This document shows positions 19,063-27,991 of a DNA stretch of 64,000 bases, in pieces. Position numbers and translations under genes: made by a program. This DNA is from Lichenicola cladoniae (lineage in GTDB: Bacteria > Pseudomonadota > Alphaproteobacteria > Acetobacterales > Acetobacteraceae). The notes beneath the pieces are model-generated. The model was given only the letters and a program-made list of their open reading frames with translations, did no database searches and had not been told where the DNA came from. The stretch is from positions 186,001 through 250,000 of the forward strand of contig NZ_CP053710.1 of NCBI RefSeq assembly GCF_013201075.1, given 5' to 3'. Numbering within the stretch: the stretch's first letter is position 1; every line of letters begins with the position of its first letter.

Positions 19063-20513
19063 CCTAGCACTACTTTGGCAGATTCTTTTGTTGTGGGCGA
19101 GTTTGAGGATTCCCAGGAGCGAGTTTGCATGATTCATGGAGGTCGGCTTTTGGAAGGCTGACCGATGAACGAGGACTGGCGCACGGATTTGGATTGCTGG
19201 CTGTCGCCGTTTATCACCGCGCTTAGGCATAAGACGAGGGCGCGGATGTGTCCCGCCTATATCGCCGGGCTGATTGGTCCAGGAGACCGCAAAAGCGTCC
19301 AACCGATGGCGGCACGTGCTGACGAAGTCGGCTACGATCAGCTTCATCACTTCGTTGCCGTCGGCGCTTGGGACAGTGCTCCACTTGAGGCGGCCCTGCT
19401 GAAAAAGGCCGATGACCTGGTTGGCGACAAGGCGGGTTTTCTTGTCATCGATGACACGGCGTTGCCGAAGAAGGGATGCCACTCGGTTGGCGTGGCCCCT
19501 CAGTATGCCTCCTCGCTCGGAAAGACTGCCAACTGCCAGTCGCTGGTCTCGGTAACGTTGGCGTCGCGCGAGGTGCCGGTGATGGTGGGACTGCGGCTAT
19601 TCCTGCCCGAGAGCTGGACCGGTGATCCGGAGCGCATGGCGCGGGCTGGCGTGCCGAAAGATAGACGGACGGCTCTGACGAAGCCGGAGATTGCCATTGA
19701 GGAGATCGACCGCATCGTCGCCTCCGGTGTGCGTTTCCATTGTGTGCTTGCCGATTCAGGGTATGGCTCCAGCGGCCCTTTTCGTCAGGCTTTGAGCGAG
19801 CGCCGCCTGCTGTGGGCGGTCGGTTTGTCGCGACGCCAGAATGTCTATCCCGCCGACGTCGCTCTGATCTTCCCCGTCGCGAAGACCGGCAAACCCCGCC
19901 AATACCATGTCCCGAGTCAGCCCCCGGTTGCTGCTGAAGCACTGCTGGCCAAAGAGAAATGGCAGAGGGTCAGTTGGCGGCGCGGCACCAAAGGTCGGCT
20001 GACATGCCTGTTTGCGGCCCGTCGTGTTCGCGTTGCAGATGGGCACAAGCACCGCATGCTCGACAACCGGATGCAATGTATGCCGGGCGATGAGGTTTGG
20101 CTCGTCGGCGAACGCCGATCGACTGGCGAACAAAAATACTATGTGTCGAACCTACCGGCCGATGTGAGCATCAAGACACTTGCCGCCACAATCAAAGCCA
20201 GATGGATTTGCGAGCAGGCGCATCAGCAACTCAAGGAGGAGCTTGGCCTCGATCACTTCGAAGGTCGATCCTGGACCGGGTTACACCGACACGCCTTGAT
20301 GACCATGATCGCCTACGCCTTCCTCCAATCCCGCCGCCTCAGCGCAGCGGGACGGAAAAAAAAGAATCGGGGGACCACCGCCACAACCGAGCATGCCAGC
20401 CATCAGACAAGCTATCCTCGACCTCTTCGCACGATCTCCACCCAGGCGATGCCCGTACTGTGAGAAACTCCTTGTCCACCCCGGCAAACCTAATCTGCCA
20501 AAGTAGTGCTAGG
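19063..20513 (+). mobile_element. IS701-family element A
   Basis: Perfect 22-bp inverted repeats beginning CCTAGCACTACTTTGGCAG (19063) and ending with the complement at 20513. The right tip contains CTAG, into which an IS481-family element has inserted. No duplicated flank is recognisable on the left. Confidence 0.9.
19165..20463 (+). CDS. IS701-family transposase (element A)
   Basis: 432 residues. Shows the IS701/DDE_5 features: GFLVIDDTALPKKGCHSVGVAPQY (first Asp), FHCVLADSGYGSSGPFR (second Asp) and KARWICEQAHQQLKEELGLDHFEGRSW (region of the catalytic Glu). The frame is uninterrupted. The C-terminal tail after RKKKNRG is low in complexity and may be slightly altered, but the core is complete. 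Confidence 0.92.
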   Translation: MNEDWRTDLDCWLSPFITALRHKTRARMCPAYIAGLIGPGDRKSVQPMAARADEVGYDQLHHFVAVGAWDSAPLEAALLKKADDLVGDKAGFLVIDDTALPKKGCHSVGVAPQYASSLGKTANCQSLVSVTLASREVPVMVGLRLFLPESWTGDPERMARAGVPKDRRTALTKPEIAIEEIDRIVASGVRFHCVLADSGYGSSGPFRQALSERRLLWAVGLSRRQNVYPADVALIFPVAKTGKPRQYHVPSQPPVAAEALLAKEKWQRVSWRRGTKGRLTCLFAARRVRVADGHKHRMLDNRMQCMPGDEVWLVGERRSTGEQKYYVSNLPADVSIKTLAATIKARWICEQAHQQLKEELGLDHFEGRSWTGLHRHALMTMIAYAFLQSRRLSAAGRKKKNRGTTATTEHASHQTSYPRPLRTISTQAMPVL

Positions 20514-21501
20514 TGTCTGGTTGTGAGACCTCCTTGGCGGCTTCTACGATCAGTCGAGCCTTGGTGAGGTCGCATGGACCTGCTCTGGTGTTTGCCTCGC
20601 GATGATCGGTTGAACAGATAGAAGCCAGTCGTTCCTGCACGACCTGGTTTGGTGTTCTGGCAGCGAGGACCCGCTGGCGGCGCGCGTTGTAGGCGACGTT
20701 GAAGCCGCGGAGAACCTGCTCGAGAGCACGATGCGAGTAGATGTTGATGCCCAATACCTCGCTGCTAATGCGGCCGTTGAAGCGCTCCACCATGCCATTG
20801 GTTTGTGGGGTTCGCGGCTTGGTATGGCGATAGTGCGCGCCCAGGCTTGCGCATACCTTTGCGAAGGCCGGCGTGAAGCAGCTGCCGTTATCGGTCAGCA
20901 CGTGGGTGAGCGGGAATGGAAAGGCAGCGGCCGCCTCGCGGAGGAAGGCAATGGCGCTCTTTTCGGTTTCGTCGTCCTTGACGGCAAGGTGGACCGAGCG
21001 TGAGCATCGATCGATAGCCACGTAGAGATACCGCTTGCGTCTTTCGGCATTAGCTGTCTGCAGCTTTGGCAGATGCTTGATGTCGATATGCACGAAGCCA
21101 AGGTCGTATTCACGGAACGTTCCCTGGCCTTTGGTGGGCTGTTCGGAGGAGGGCTTAGGTCTGCGATTGAGACCGGCTGCCTTGAGGATACGCCAGATAC
21201 TGTCGCGATTGAGGTGTGGCAGGAAGTGGCAGACGGCGAAAGTCAGGTCATCCAGAGGAAAGTTGGTTTCACGTCGCAGGGTGCAGACGATTGCACGCTC
21301 TTCATCAGTCGCCTTCCAGGGAAGTCGGTGCGGGCGCGCTGAGTGATCAAGGCAGTCAGCGGCACCTCGCTTGCGCCACTTGCGTACCGTTTCGGCGCTG
21401 ATGCCGTAGCGCCTGGCTACAGTGCTACTCGGCTCCGTGGATCGGGCGATCTCGATACGGGTGGCGGGTGTGGTACGGGCTTGCGGATGGATCTGCGGCA
21501 T
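20509..21501 (-). CDS. IS481-family transposase (copy 1)
   Basis: 330 residues: HTH (SSTVARRYGISAETVRKWRKRG), rve integrase core with HIDIKHLPKLQ, YLYVAIDRCSRSV, HVLTDNGSCFTPAF and TNGMVERFNGRI. Nearly identical to copy 2 at 23987-24979: I see four differing residues, R14/C, P278/S, V317/A and the last residue T/S. The stop codon TAG lies outside the element, in the duplicated CTAG target. Confidence 0.94.
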   Translation of the reverse strand: MPQIHPQARTTPATRIEIARSTEPSSTVARRYGISAETVRKWRKRGAADCLDHSARPHRLPWKATDEERAIVCTLRRETNFPLDDLTFAVCHFLPHLNRDSIWRILKAAGLNRRPKPSSEQPTKGQGTFREYDLGFVHIDIKHLPKLQTANAERRKRYLYVAIDRCSRSVHLAVKDDETEKSAIAFLREAAAAFPFPLTHVLTDNGSCFTPAFAKVCASLGAHYRHTKPRTPQTNGMVERFNGRISSEVLGINIYSHRALEQVLRGFNVAYNARRQRVLAARTPNQVVQERLASICSTDHREANTRAGPCDLTKARLIVEAAKEVSQPDT

Positions 21502-21603
21502 GCGTCACCTGTGTCCGGCTACAGCGGCAAGGCGGTTAAACCTGTAGGCATAGTCCTGGATCGCCAACCCTACCGGATCCCAACAATGTTCCGCAACCAA
21601 ACA
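20514..21603 (-). mobile_element. IS481-family element, copy 1
   Basis: Ends TGTCTGGTTGTGAG (20514) and, complementary, TGTTTGGTTGCGGAAC (to 21603); 1090 bp. Flanked by a perfect 6-bp duplication GCTAGG at 20508-20513 and 21604-21609, matching the NCTAGN target preference known for IS481. It interrupts the right tip of IS701 element A. Confidence 0.93.
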
Positions 21604-21614
21604 GCTAGGTTGCC

Positions 21615-22409
21615 GACTCAATCAGGCCAGCCAAAAACAGATGGTTGCGACGAGTGCGACAGCGGAGAGGAAGTTTCTGGCGAGCCGGTCGTAGCGCGTG
21701 GCGATGCGTCGCCAGTCCTTCATCCTGCAGAACATGCGCTCGATGACGTTGCGCCTGCGATACGCGATCCGGTTCAGGGGATAGGGATGGCGGCGCGTGC
21801 CATTTGACGGAATGACCACTTCGGTGCCGAGAGCTTCGAGTGGTTTGCGGAAGTGATCGGCATCGTAGGCTTTGTCCGCCAGCAATCGCATTGGCGGCGC
21901 GACGTCGTCGAGCAACGTTGCTGCGACGCTGATGTCGGCAATGTTGCCTGGCGTCAGGACGAAGGCGATCGGCTTGCCTTGAGCATTGGCCAGAGCGTGG
22001 ATCTTGCTGGTCCGTCCGCCACGTGACCGGCCGATCGCCTGCGCCGCATCCCCTTTTTTGACCCTGCCGCGGAGCGGTGGGCCTTGATGTGGGTGCTGTC
22101 GATGCTGAGCTCGTCCGGGATGTTCCCGGCCGCAGCCAGACGCGCGAACAGCTTGTGCCACAGCCCCTGCGCACTCCACCGGTTGTAGCGGTTATAGATC
22201 GTCGTGGGCGGCCCATACTCGGGCGGACAGTCCTTCCATCGGCAACCTGACCGCAGCACGTGCAGAATGCCGCTGATGACCCGGCGATCGTCGACACGCG
22301 GGGCACCCGGCCGGTTCTTCGGCAGATGCGGTTCAAGCACCGTCCACGCCTCGTCGCTCAGCCAGTCCAGTTCGCTCATGCCGATCCCTCCCGATCAGCT
22401 CAGCGAATC
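21615..22409 (-). mobile_element. IS5-family (IS427-type) element
   Basis: Boundaries are approximate. Weak inverted ends GACTCAATCAGGCC (21615) and, complementary, GATTCGCTGAGCTG (to 22409) flank the transposase. No target duplication seen. It lies between the two IS481 copies. Confidence 0.55.
21622..22379 (-). CDS. IS427-type transposase by programmed -1 frameshift
   Basis: The first frame starts at 22379 (MSELDWLSDEAWTVLEPHLP) with the DUF4096-type domain and DSTHIKAHRSAAGSKKG. The second frame continues RGGRTSKIHALANAQGKPIAF, LADKAYDADHF and RRRNVIERMFCRMKDWRRIATRYD to the stop at 21622. The junction is an A6G run (22054-22059 on the other strand), the slippery site normally used for -1 frameshifting in this group, so the split is functional rather than a mutation. 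Confidence 0.88.
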
Positions 22410-22450
22410 ACATCAGGAAAGCTAAATCAATACGTTGATCGGGTTGTCAC

Positions 22451-23884
22451 CCTAGCATTACAGTTGCGCTTTTTGTGAACCTCTGAATCAATAGGCAACC
22501 ATGATGCGAGAGGCCATGGATGCTGAGTGCTTCGATCGAGACGACGCTGGAGTTGTGGGCGTCTTCGCTACGCGACATCAAAGCGCGGATACAGCCCTTG
22601 TTTACCCAGCAGCGTGTTGCGGCATCGGCGAACCTGTTCCTGGACGGCTTGCTGGGGGATGAACGGCGTAAAACTGGCTGGATGCGCGCGGAGGCTGCGG
22701 GTGACCCTGGCCCGTGGCGTCAACAGGCCATCCTCGGTCGTGGTAGATGGGATGCGGATGATCTGCGCGACGTCGTGCGGGGCTATGTCGTCGAGCACCT
22801 TGCCGCTGATGATGCGGTGCTCGTCATTGATGAAACCGGGTTTCTCAAGCAGGGACGTGCAACCTGTGGCGTAGGGCGGCAATATACCGGTTCTGCGGGC
22901 AAGATCACCAACTGTCAGATCGGGGTGTTTGCGGCCTACGTGTCGCGGCATGGCCATGCCTTCATCGACCGCGCCTTGTATCTACCCAAGGCCTGGACCG
23001 GTAATGCGGCCCGGATGGCGGCGGCACATGTGCCTGATGGAACAGCCTTCGCAACCAAGCCTTGCCTTGCTATCCAGATGATCGAGCGCGCCATCGCCGC
23101 TGCAGTACCGTTCGCCTGGGTAGCGGCTGACAGCGTCTATGGTGTTGGCGACATCGAGATGGCGTTGCGGCGGGCAGGCCGCGGCTACGTGCTCGGCGTC
23201 CATGCCGACCGCCACTTCGGCTCTTGGGCCGACAAGCCACCGGTTGCAGGACAAGCAGAGGAGATCGCTCGTGATCTTGATCCCTCCGCCTGGCAACGCC
23301 TGTCGGCCGGAGACGGCACCAAAGGTCCGCGACTGCACGATTGGGCTTATTGCGAACTGGCTGATCTCGATGCGGCCGAATACGATGAGGCCCGTGCCGG
23401 TGTGTGGACGCGTGGCTTGCTCATACGCCGCAACATTGCTGACGCAGACATGGCTTTCATCTCAACATGGTGTCCCGCTGGGACAACCGTGAAGACACTC
23501 GTGGAGGTCGAAGGGCATCGATGGGCGATCGAGGACAGCTTCGAAACTGCCAAGAATGAACTTGGTCTTGACCACAACGAAACCAGGTCCTGGCATGGCT
23601 GGCACCGCCATGTTTCACTCGTCATGCTTGCCTTTGCCATGATGGCTGCCATCCGCCACCAGGCAAACACCTCGGCACCCAAAAAAACAATTCGAATGGC
23701 AGCACGGATGCAGCACCGCCGTTGATCCGATGGTCGATCCAGGAAATCAGACGCATCGCCGTCAGACTAGCAAAGAGACGTATCGCGCCCGCTTACATCA
23801 TCGCATGGTCACTCTGGCGACGGGCGCACCAAGCTTCAGCCCAAAAGGCTCATCTCCGGTATAAAGTGCAACTGTAATGCTAGC
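22451..23884 (+). mobile_element. IS701-family element B
   Basis: Left end CCTAGCATTACAGTTGCGC (22451), right end GCAACTGTAATGCTAG (to 23883); the last bases of its right tip continue after the inserted IS481 copy 2 (GCTAGG at 24975-24980). It shares only the outermost CCTAGCA-TAC with element A. It interrupts the 3' end of an IS3 element whose sequence resumes at 24981. Confidence 0.88.
22520..23725 (+). CDS. IS701-family transposase (element B)
   Basis: 401 residues in one frame: AVLVIDETGFLKQGRATCGVGRQY (first Asp), FAWVAADSVYGVGDIEMALR (second Asp) and WAIEDSFETAKNELGLDHNETRSW (catalytic Glu). Only distantly related to the element A enzyme. No lesion seen, so probably functional. Confidence 0.93.
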   Translation: MLSASIETTLELWASSLRDIKARIQPLFTQQRVAASANLFLDGLLGDERRKTGWMRAEAAGDPGPWRQQAILGRGRWDADDLRDVVRGYVVEHLAADDAVLVIDETGFLKQGRATCGVGRQYTGSAGKITNCQIGVFAAYVSRHGHAFIDRALYLPKAWTGNAARMAAAHVPDGTAFATKPCLAIQMIERAIAAAVPFAWVAADSVYGVGDIEMALRRAGRGYVLGVHADRHFGSWADKPPVAGQAEEIARDLDPSAWQRLSAGDGTKGPRLHDWAYCELADLDAAEYDEARAGVWTRGLLIRRNIADADMAFISTWCPAGTTVKTLVEVEGHRWAIEDSFETAKNELGLDHNETRSWHGWHRHVSLVMLAFAMMAAIRHQANTSAPKKTIRMAARMQHRR

Positions 23885-24974
23885 TGTATGGTTGCGGAAC
23901 ATTGTTGGGATCCGGTAGGGTTGGCGATCCAGGACTATGCCTACAGGTTTAACCGCCTTGCCGCTGTAACCGGACGCAGGTGACGCATGCCGCAGATCCA
24001 TCCGCAAGCCCGTACCACACCCGCCACCTGTATCGAGATCGCCCGCTCCACGGAGCCGAGTAGCACTGTAGCCAGGCGCTACGGCATCAGCGCCGAAACG
24101 GTACGCAAGTGGCGCAAGCGAGGTGCCGCTGACTGCCTTGATCACTCAGCGCGCCCGCACCGACTTCCCTGGAAGGCGACTGATGAAGAGCGTGCAATCG
24201 TCTGCACCCTGCGACGTGAAACCAACTTTCCTCTGGATGACCTGACTTTCGCCGTCTGCCACTTCCTGCCACACCTCAATCGCGACAGTATCTGGCGTAT
24301 CCTCAAGGCAGCCGGTCTCAATCGCAGACCTAAGCCCTCCTCCGAACAGCCCACCAAAGGCCAGGGAACGTTCCGTGAATACGACCTTGGCTTCGTGCAT
24401 ATCGACATCAAGCATCTGCCAAAGCTGCAGACAGCTAATGCCGAAAGACGCAAGCGGTATCTCTACGTGGCTATCGATCGATGCTCACGCTCGGTCCACC
24501 TTGCCGTCAAGGACGACGAAACCGAAAAGAGCGCCATTGCCTTCCTCCGCGAGGCGGCCGCTGCCTTTCCATTCCCGCTCACCCACGTGCTGACCGATAA
24601 CGGCAGCTGCTTCACGCCGGCCTTCGCAAAGGTATGCGCAAGCCTGGGCGCGCACTATCGCCATACCAAGCCGCGAACCCCACAAACCAATGGCATGGTG
24701 GAGCGCTTCAACGGCCGCATTAGCAGCGAGGTATTGGGCATCAACATCTACTCGCATCGTGCTCTCGAGCAGGTTCTCCGCGGCTTCAACGTCGCCTACA
24801 ACGCGCGCCGCCAGCGGGTCCTCGCTGCCAGAACATCAAACCAGGTCGTGCAGGAACGACTGGCTTCTATCTGTTCAACCGATCATCGCGAGGCAAACAC
24901 CAGAGCAGGTCCATGCGACCTCACCAAGGCTCGACTGATCGCAGAAGCCGCCAAGGAGGTCTCACAACCAGACA
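23885..24974 (+). mobile_element. IS481-family element, copy 2
   Basis: Same element as 20514-21603, in the opposite orientation, with TGT...ACA tips. Flanked by GCTAGC (23879-23884) and GCTAGG (24975-24980): the central CTAG is duplicated and the last base differs. Inserted in the right tip of IS701 element B. Confidence 0.92.
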
Positions 24975-24979
24975 GCTAG
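23987..24979 (+). CDS. IS481-family transposase (copy 2)
   Basis: 330 residues, the same protein as 20509-21501 apart from four residues. HTH, rve core and the D-D-E surroundings (HIDIKHLP, LTDNGSCF, NGMVERFNG) are intact. The terminal Ser and the TAG stop are read from the target-site sequence GCTAG rather than from the element itself. Confidence 0.94.
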   Translation: MPQIHPQARTTPATCIEIARSTEPSSTVARRYGISAETVRKWRKRGAADCLDHSARPHRLPWKATDEERAIVCTLRRETNFPLDDLTFAVCHFLPHLNRDSIWRILKAAGLNRRPKPSSEQPTKGQGTFREYDLGFVHIDIKHLPKLQTANAERRKRYLYVAIDRCSRSVHLAVKDDETEKSAIAFLREAAAAFPFPLTHVLTDNGSCFTPAFAKVCASLGAHYRHTKPRTPQTNGMVERFNGRISSEVLGINIYSHRALEQVLRGFNVAYNARRQRVLAARTSNQVVQERLASICSTDHREANTRAGPCDLTKARLIAEAAKEVSQPDS

Positions 24980-24980
24980 G

Positions 24981-26006
24981 GCGGAGTGCAGCCTGGCGGG
25001 GTTATACCAGCCCTCGATGTAGCTGAAGCAGGCCATCCGCGCCTCCGCCTGGGAGGCGAACCGGCGTCGACTCAGCAACTCGGCCTCCAGCGTCGAGAAG
25101 AAGCTTTCGGCCATGGCGTTGTCGTATGCATCACTCACCGAGCCCATCGATGGCCGTACGCCAGCCTCGCCGCAGCGCTTGCCGAAGGCCAGTGATGTAT
25201 ATTGGGTAGATTCAACCGGTCGTCGCAACATCTGGATGAAGGAGGTTGCAATGGGCATTCGGAAACGGCGTTCGGCTCGATCTGGGCGTGCTCCATTACG
25301 CTCACCAGGTCGGCCACCGGTGGCAAGAAGGGATGAACAGCGACGGTTCTGGGTAGCAATCGCGGCAGGTAAAACGACTGAGGATGCTGCCGTCGGACTG
25401 GGTGTGCCGCAGGCTGTGGGAACAAGATGGTTCCGGAAGGCAGGCGGCATGCGACCGGCGATGTTTGGGCTATCGGCGAAGCCACCTTCCGGCCGATATC
25501 TCTCGTTTGCAGAGCGGGAAGAAATTTCGCTTCTTCGAGTGCAAGGCTGCTCCATGCATGAAACCGCTCGCCAGCTTTGGACACGCCGAGCACGTGTGCC
25601 ATGGTGGCGATCGGAAAGCAGGCCTGGTTCGCGCTCATGAACCGGAAGAGCCCGACGGAACCGCCCCGCTCTCCCGTGCAAACCAGGCCGCGGCTTTTGA
25701 GAGGATGTCGCGCTCCACTCGGAGTTGCTTGTTCTCCCGACGCAGCCGCGCCAGCTCGTCCCGCTCAGACCCAGCAAGGCCTGGAACCGCTTCCTCCCGT
25801 CGGCCCTCTTGCTTGTCGGCTGCAGCGACCCAGGCACCGATCGATTGCGCCGTCGGTTCGAACTCTCGGGAAAGATCCTCGGCTGATCGTCCAGCACGGA
25901 CCAGATCAACCATCTGACGGCGAAACTCAGGTGAATACGGCGGTCGGCTTTTGGGCATCAGGAACACCTCTGGCGAAAGTCTCAGGGTGTCCACCAAACC
26001 GGGTCA
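24981..26006 (-). pseudogene. IS3-family element, interrupted and truncated
   Basis: The left-end repeat TGACCCGGTTTGGTGGACA reads inward from 26006. OrfA starts at 25958 (MPKSRPPYSPEFRRQMVDLV, HTH plus leucine-zipper region RRENKQLRVERDILSKAAAWFA). OrfB begins around 25640 (SANQACFPIATMAHVLGVSKAG), then stops at an inserted IS30 fragment, and resumes after it with GSVSDAYDNAMAESFFSTLEAELL and WYNPARLHSAL. The extreme 3' end is cut off by IS701 element B. The middle of OrfB with two catalytic residues is gone. Confidence 0.82.
25200..25573 (+). pseudogene. IS30-family transposase N-terminal fragment
   Basis: Begins with an IS30-like end (AGATTCAACCGGTCGTCGCA near 25208) and encodes MGIRKRRSARS, RFWVAIAAGKTTEDAAVGLGVP, WFRKAGGMRP and RYLSFAEREEISLLRVQGCSMHETARQL, the N-terminal HTH of an IS30 transposase. 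It ends within IS3 orfB sequence at about 25573, so only about 110 residues remain. Confidence 0.75.
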
Positions 26007-26195
26007 ATCCCAACCTCACATCGCCAGCGAATAGCTTCGTGGATGGCAGGATCAACACCTTTGATCACCAGATCGCGCAGCTCAGAGTTCAGCCAGGAGG
26101 GAAATCCTTGGCGGAGCATCAGCCTCAACCCGGGTCGGTATCAGCCGACAGATAGTCTCGACGAGTGTTGTCCGCCGGCGGGGCACCTGTTCCTC
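26007..26195 (-). other. Scar sequence, weak DUF1801-like remnant
   Basis: On the minus strand the segment nearest the IS3 end reads WLNSELRDLVIKGVDPAIHE, vaguely like the start of a DUF1801 (YdhG-type) domain, but it is cut after about 35 residues by the IS3 end. The rest has no recognisable content. Confidence 0.25.
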
Positions 26196-26535
26196 TCAGC
26201 TCCTCCACCCGCCCCCCAGCGCGTCGCAAAGGCTCACCAGCGCCTGCAGCCGCGCGGTTTCGGCCTTTGCTACCAACTGGTCGGCGGTGATCAGGGCGCC
26301 CTCGGCGTTCAGCACGTCGAGGATGGTCGTGGTGCCGGCATGGAAGCCTTCCTGCGCCATCCCGGCGCCCGTCTGCGCGCTCCTCAGGCTCTGCGCCTGC
26401 GCCTCGGCCGCCATCCTCGTCTCTCCGACCGCGTCGAGCGCGTTTTCGACATCGCCGAACGCCGACAGCGCCGTCTTCTGGTAGTCCTGCAGGTCCTCGC
26501 GATACACCGCCTTGGCGTAGTCGAGCTGGCCGCGC
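26196..26535 (-). pseudogene. NodT/TolC-type efflux outer-membrane protein, C-terminal fragment
   Basis: About 110 residues: the end of the RND outer-membrane channel fold, with LDYAKAVYREDLQDYQKTAL, FGDVENALDAV, HAGTTTILDVLNAEGAL and a final LCDALGGGWRS. The first three quarters, including the lipoprotein signal, are missing because the IS5 copy starts at 26536. The partner pump genes are not in the window. Confidence 0.8.
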
Positions 26536-27622
26536 GGCGTTGTTGCGTGGAGCGGGCGGGAGGCAAGAGCTTGCCCTACCCGGTGATCGCGTCAGACGGC
26601 GGGAACGGAGATGGGCTTGGCGATCCGGATCATTTGGTTGAGAGCGCAGATGGCGATGGCGACCTCAGCTTTCTGACCAGCGGTCGACCGCGCTCTGAGC
26701 GTCGGACCGATGATGTGTTTGTAGCGACCGATCGTCGTCTCCACGATGCTGCGTCGGCCGTAACCATTGGCTTTCTGCCAGGCCATGCGTCCCTTCTCGG
26801 TAATGTCCCGGACATGACGATTGCGAACGGTCTCGGTGTCAGCGTCAGCTTTGATGACCGAAGAAGCTCTTGGCGGGATGACGATATGAGGTGGCGGGTT
26901 ATGCTGGCGTGCGGCAGCAGCGTCATACACGGACGTGCCATCATAGGCGCCGTCGGCGATCACGCTGGCGATCTTCCCCTCCACCGTTGCCAGCAGCCCC
27001 GCGACTTCTGATATGTCGCCGGTATCCTTGTCCGTCAGGTTGTGCGCCACGATTTCGCCAGTCTCGGCATTGACGGCCAGATGCAGCTTGCGCCATTGCC
27101 TGGGTGTGCGGCCATGCTTCTCGGCATCCCACTCGCCCTGCCCGAAGACCTGCAGGCCCGTGCTGTCCAACACGACATGAACGGGCTCGTCACGCCGGGC
27201 GGCACGCGGTTGACGTCCGGCAAAGGCGCGCCCCCGACGGCTCAAGGTCGAATGATCAGGCACGCAAAGATCCAGTCCGAGCAGGCGCAGAACCGAGCGC
27301 GCGAAACCTTCGACCTGACGTAGAGCCAGATGGAAGACCAATCGCAGGGTCAGCACCAGCTCGATCGCCACCTCGGCATAGACCGGTTGACCGCCTGGTG
27401 TCGTCCGGCGCGGGGCATGCCATCCAGCCAAGGCCGTCTCGTCCAGCCACAACGTCAAATCACCACGTTGCCGCAGACCAGCCTCATAGGCCGGCCAGTT
27501 CATGACCCGGCGACGGGCCTTCGGGATGTGGTGGCGGCGGGACGCGTTGTGCTTGAAGGGCATCCCAGACCTCTATCAGGCCAGGAGAGCGGCGTCAGCC
27601 GACCGGTCCATGCACCAACGCC
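26536..27622 (-). mobile_element. IS5-family element, copy 2 (intact)
   Basis: Ends GGCGTTGTTGCGTGGAGCGG (26536) and, complementary, GGCGTTGGTGCATGGACCGG (to 27622); 1087 bp. The flanks (NodT-type fragment on one side, ECF sigma fragment on the other) do not duplicate, so this copy has taken part in a deletion or recombination. Direct repeat of copy 1. Confidence 0.92.
26592..27563 (-). CDS. IS5-family transposase (copy 2, intact)
   Basis: 323 residues in one frame: DUF772-type N-terminus (NWPAYEAGLRQRGDLTLWLDE), HVVLDSTGLQVFGQGEWD (first Asp), VIADGAYDGTSVYDAAA (second Asp) and KANGYGRRSIVETTIGRYKHI (Glu region). The broken copies at 482-1452 and 3937-4727 can be read against it. Likely the active source. 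Confidence 0.94.
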   Translation of the reverse strand: MPFKHNASRRHHIPKARRRVMNWPAYEAGLRQRGDLTLWLDETALAGWHAPRRTTPGGQPVYAEVAIELVLTLRLVFHLALRQVEGFARSVLRLLGLDLCVPDHSTLSRRGRAFAGRQPRAARRDEPVHVVLDSTGLQVFGQGEWDAEKHGRTPRQWRKLHLAVNAETGEIVAHNLTDKDTGDISEVAGLLATVEGKIASVIADGAYDGTSVYDAAAARQHNPPPHIVIPPRASSVIKADADTETVRNRHVRDITEKGRMAWQKANGYGRRSIVETTIGRYKHIIGPTLRARSTAGQKAEVAIAICALNQMIRIAKPISVPAV

Positions 27623-27796
27623 CATCCAGGCTGGAAAATTAGTTCCTGGTATGAAGCTCGCTTGAGCTGCTAACGCATTGCAAACCGCGTCATGCGCCAG
27701 ATCCTCGGCGGCCGTGCGGTTGCGGGTCAGGGAAAACGCCTGAACCCGCAGCTTCGGCAGGATCGCGATGACCTGCTTGTGGAAGGTTTCTGGCAT
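27623..27796 (-). pseudogene. ECF-type RNA polymerase sigma factor, N-terminal fragment
   Basis: From the ATG at 27796 (MPETFHKQVIAILPKLRVQA) through LTRNRTAAEDLAHDAVCNALAAQASFIPGTNFPAW, the start of sigma region 2 including the core-binding AEDLVQD-like stretch. It is cut at 27622 by IS5 copy 2 after 58 residues, so regions 2.4 and 4 are lost and it cannot work as a sigma factor. Confidence 0.8.
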
Positions 27797-27991
27797 AGGT
27801 TGCGGCCCCCGCGTTATCTGAACAGCAAATGAACAAGGTCGATGAAACGTTGCATCTTTCATAGTTCATTGTCTTCGTAAAAATACAGTGAAATCACAGT
27901 CAACACTTTATTGCTTATACGCCGTATCTATTTTGCATACGGTTTGAAAGTCATCCAAATTTCGTTGTGCTGCTCCATCGTTGATACCAGT

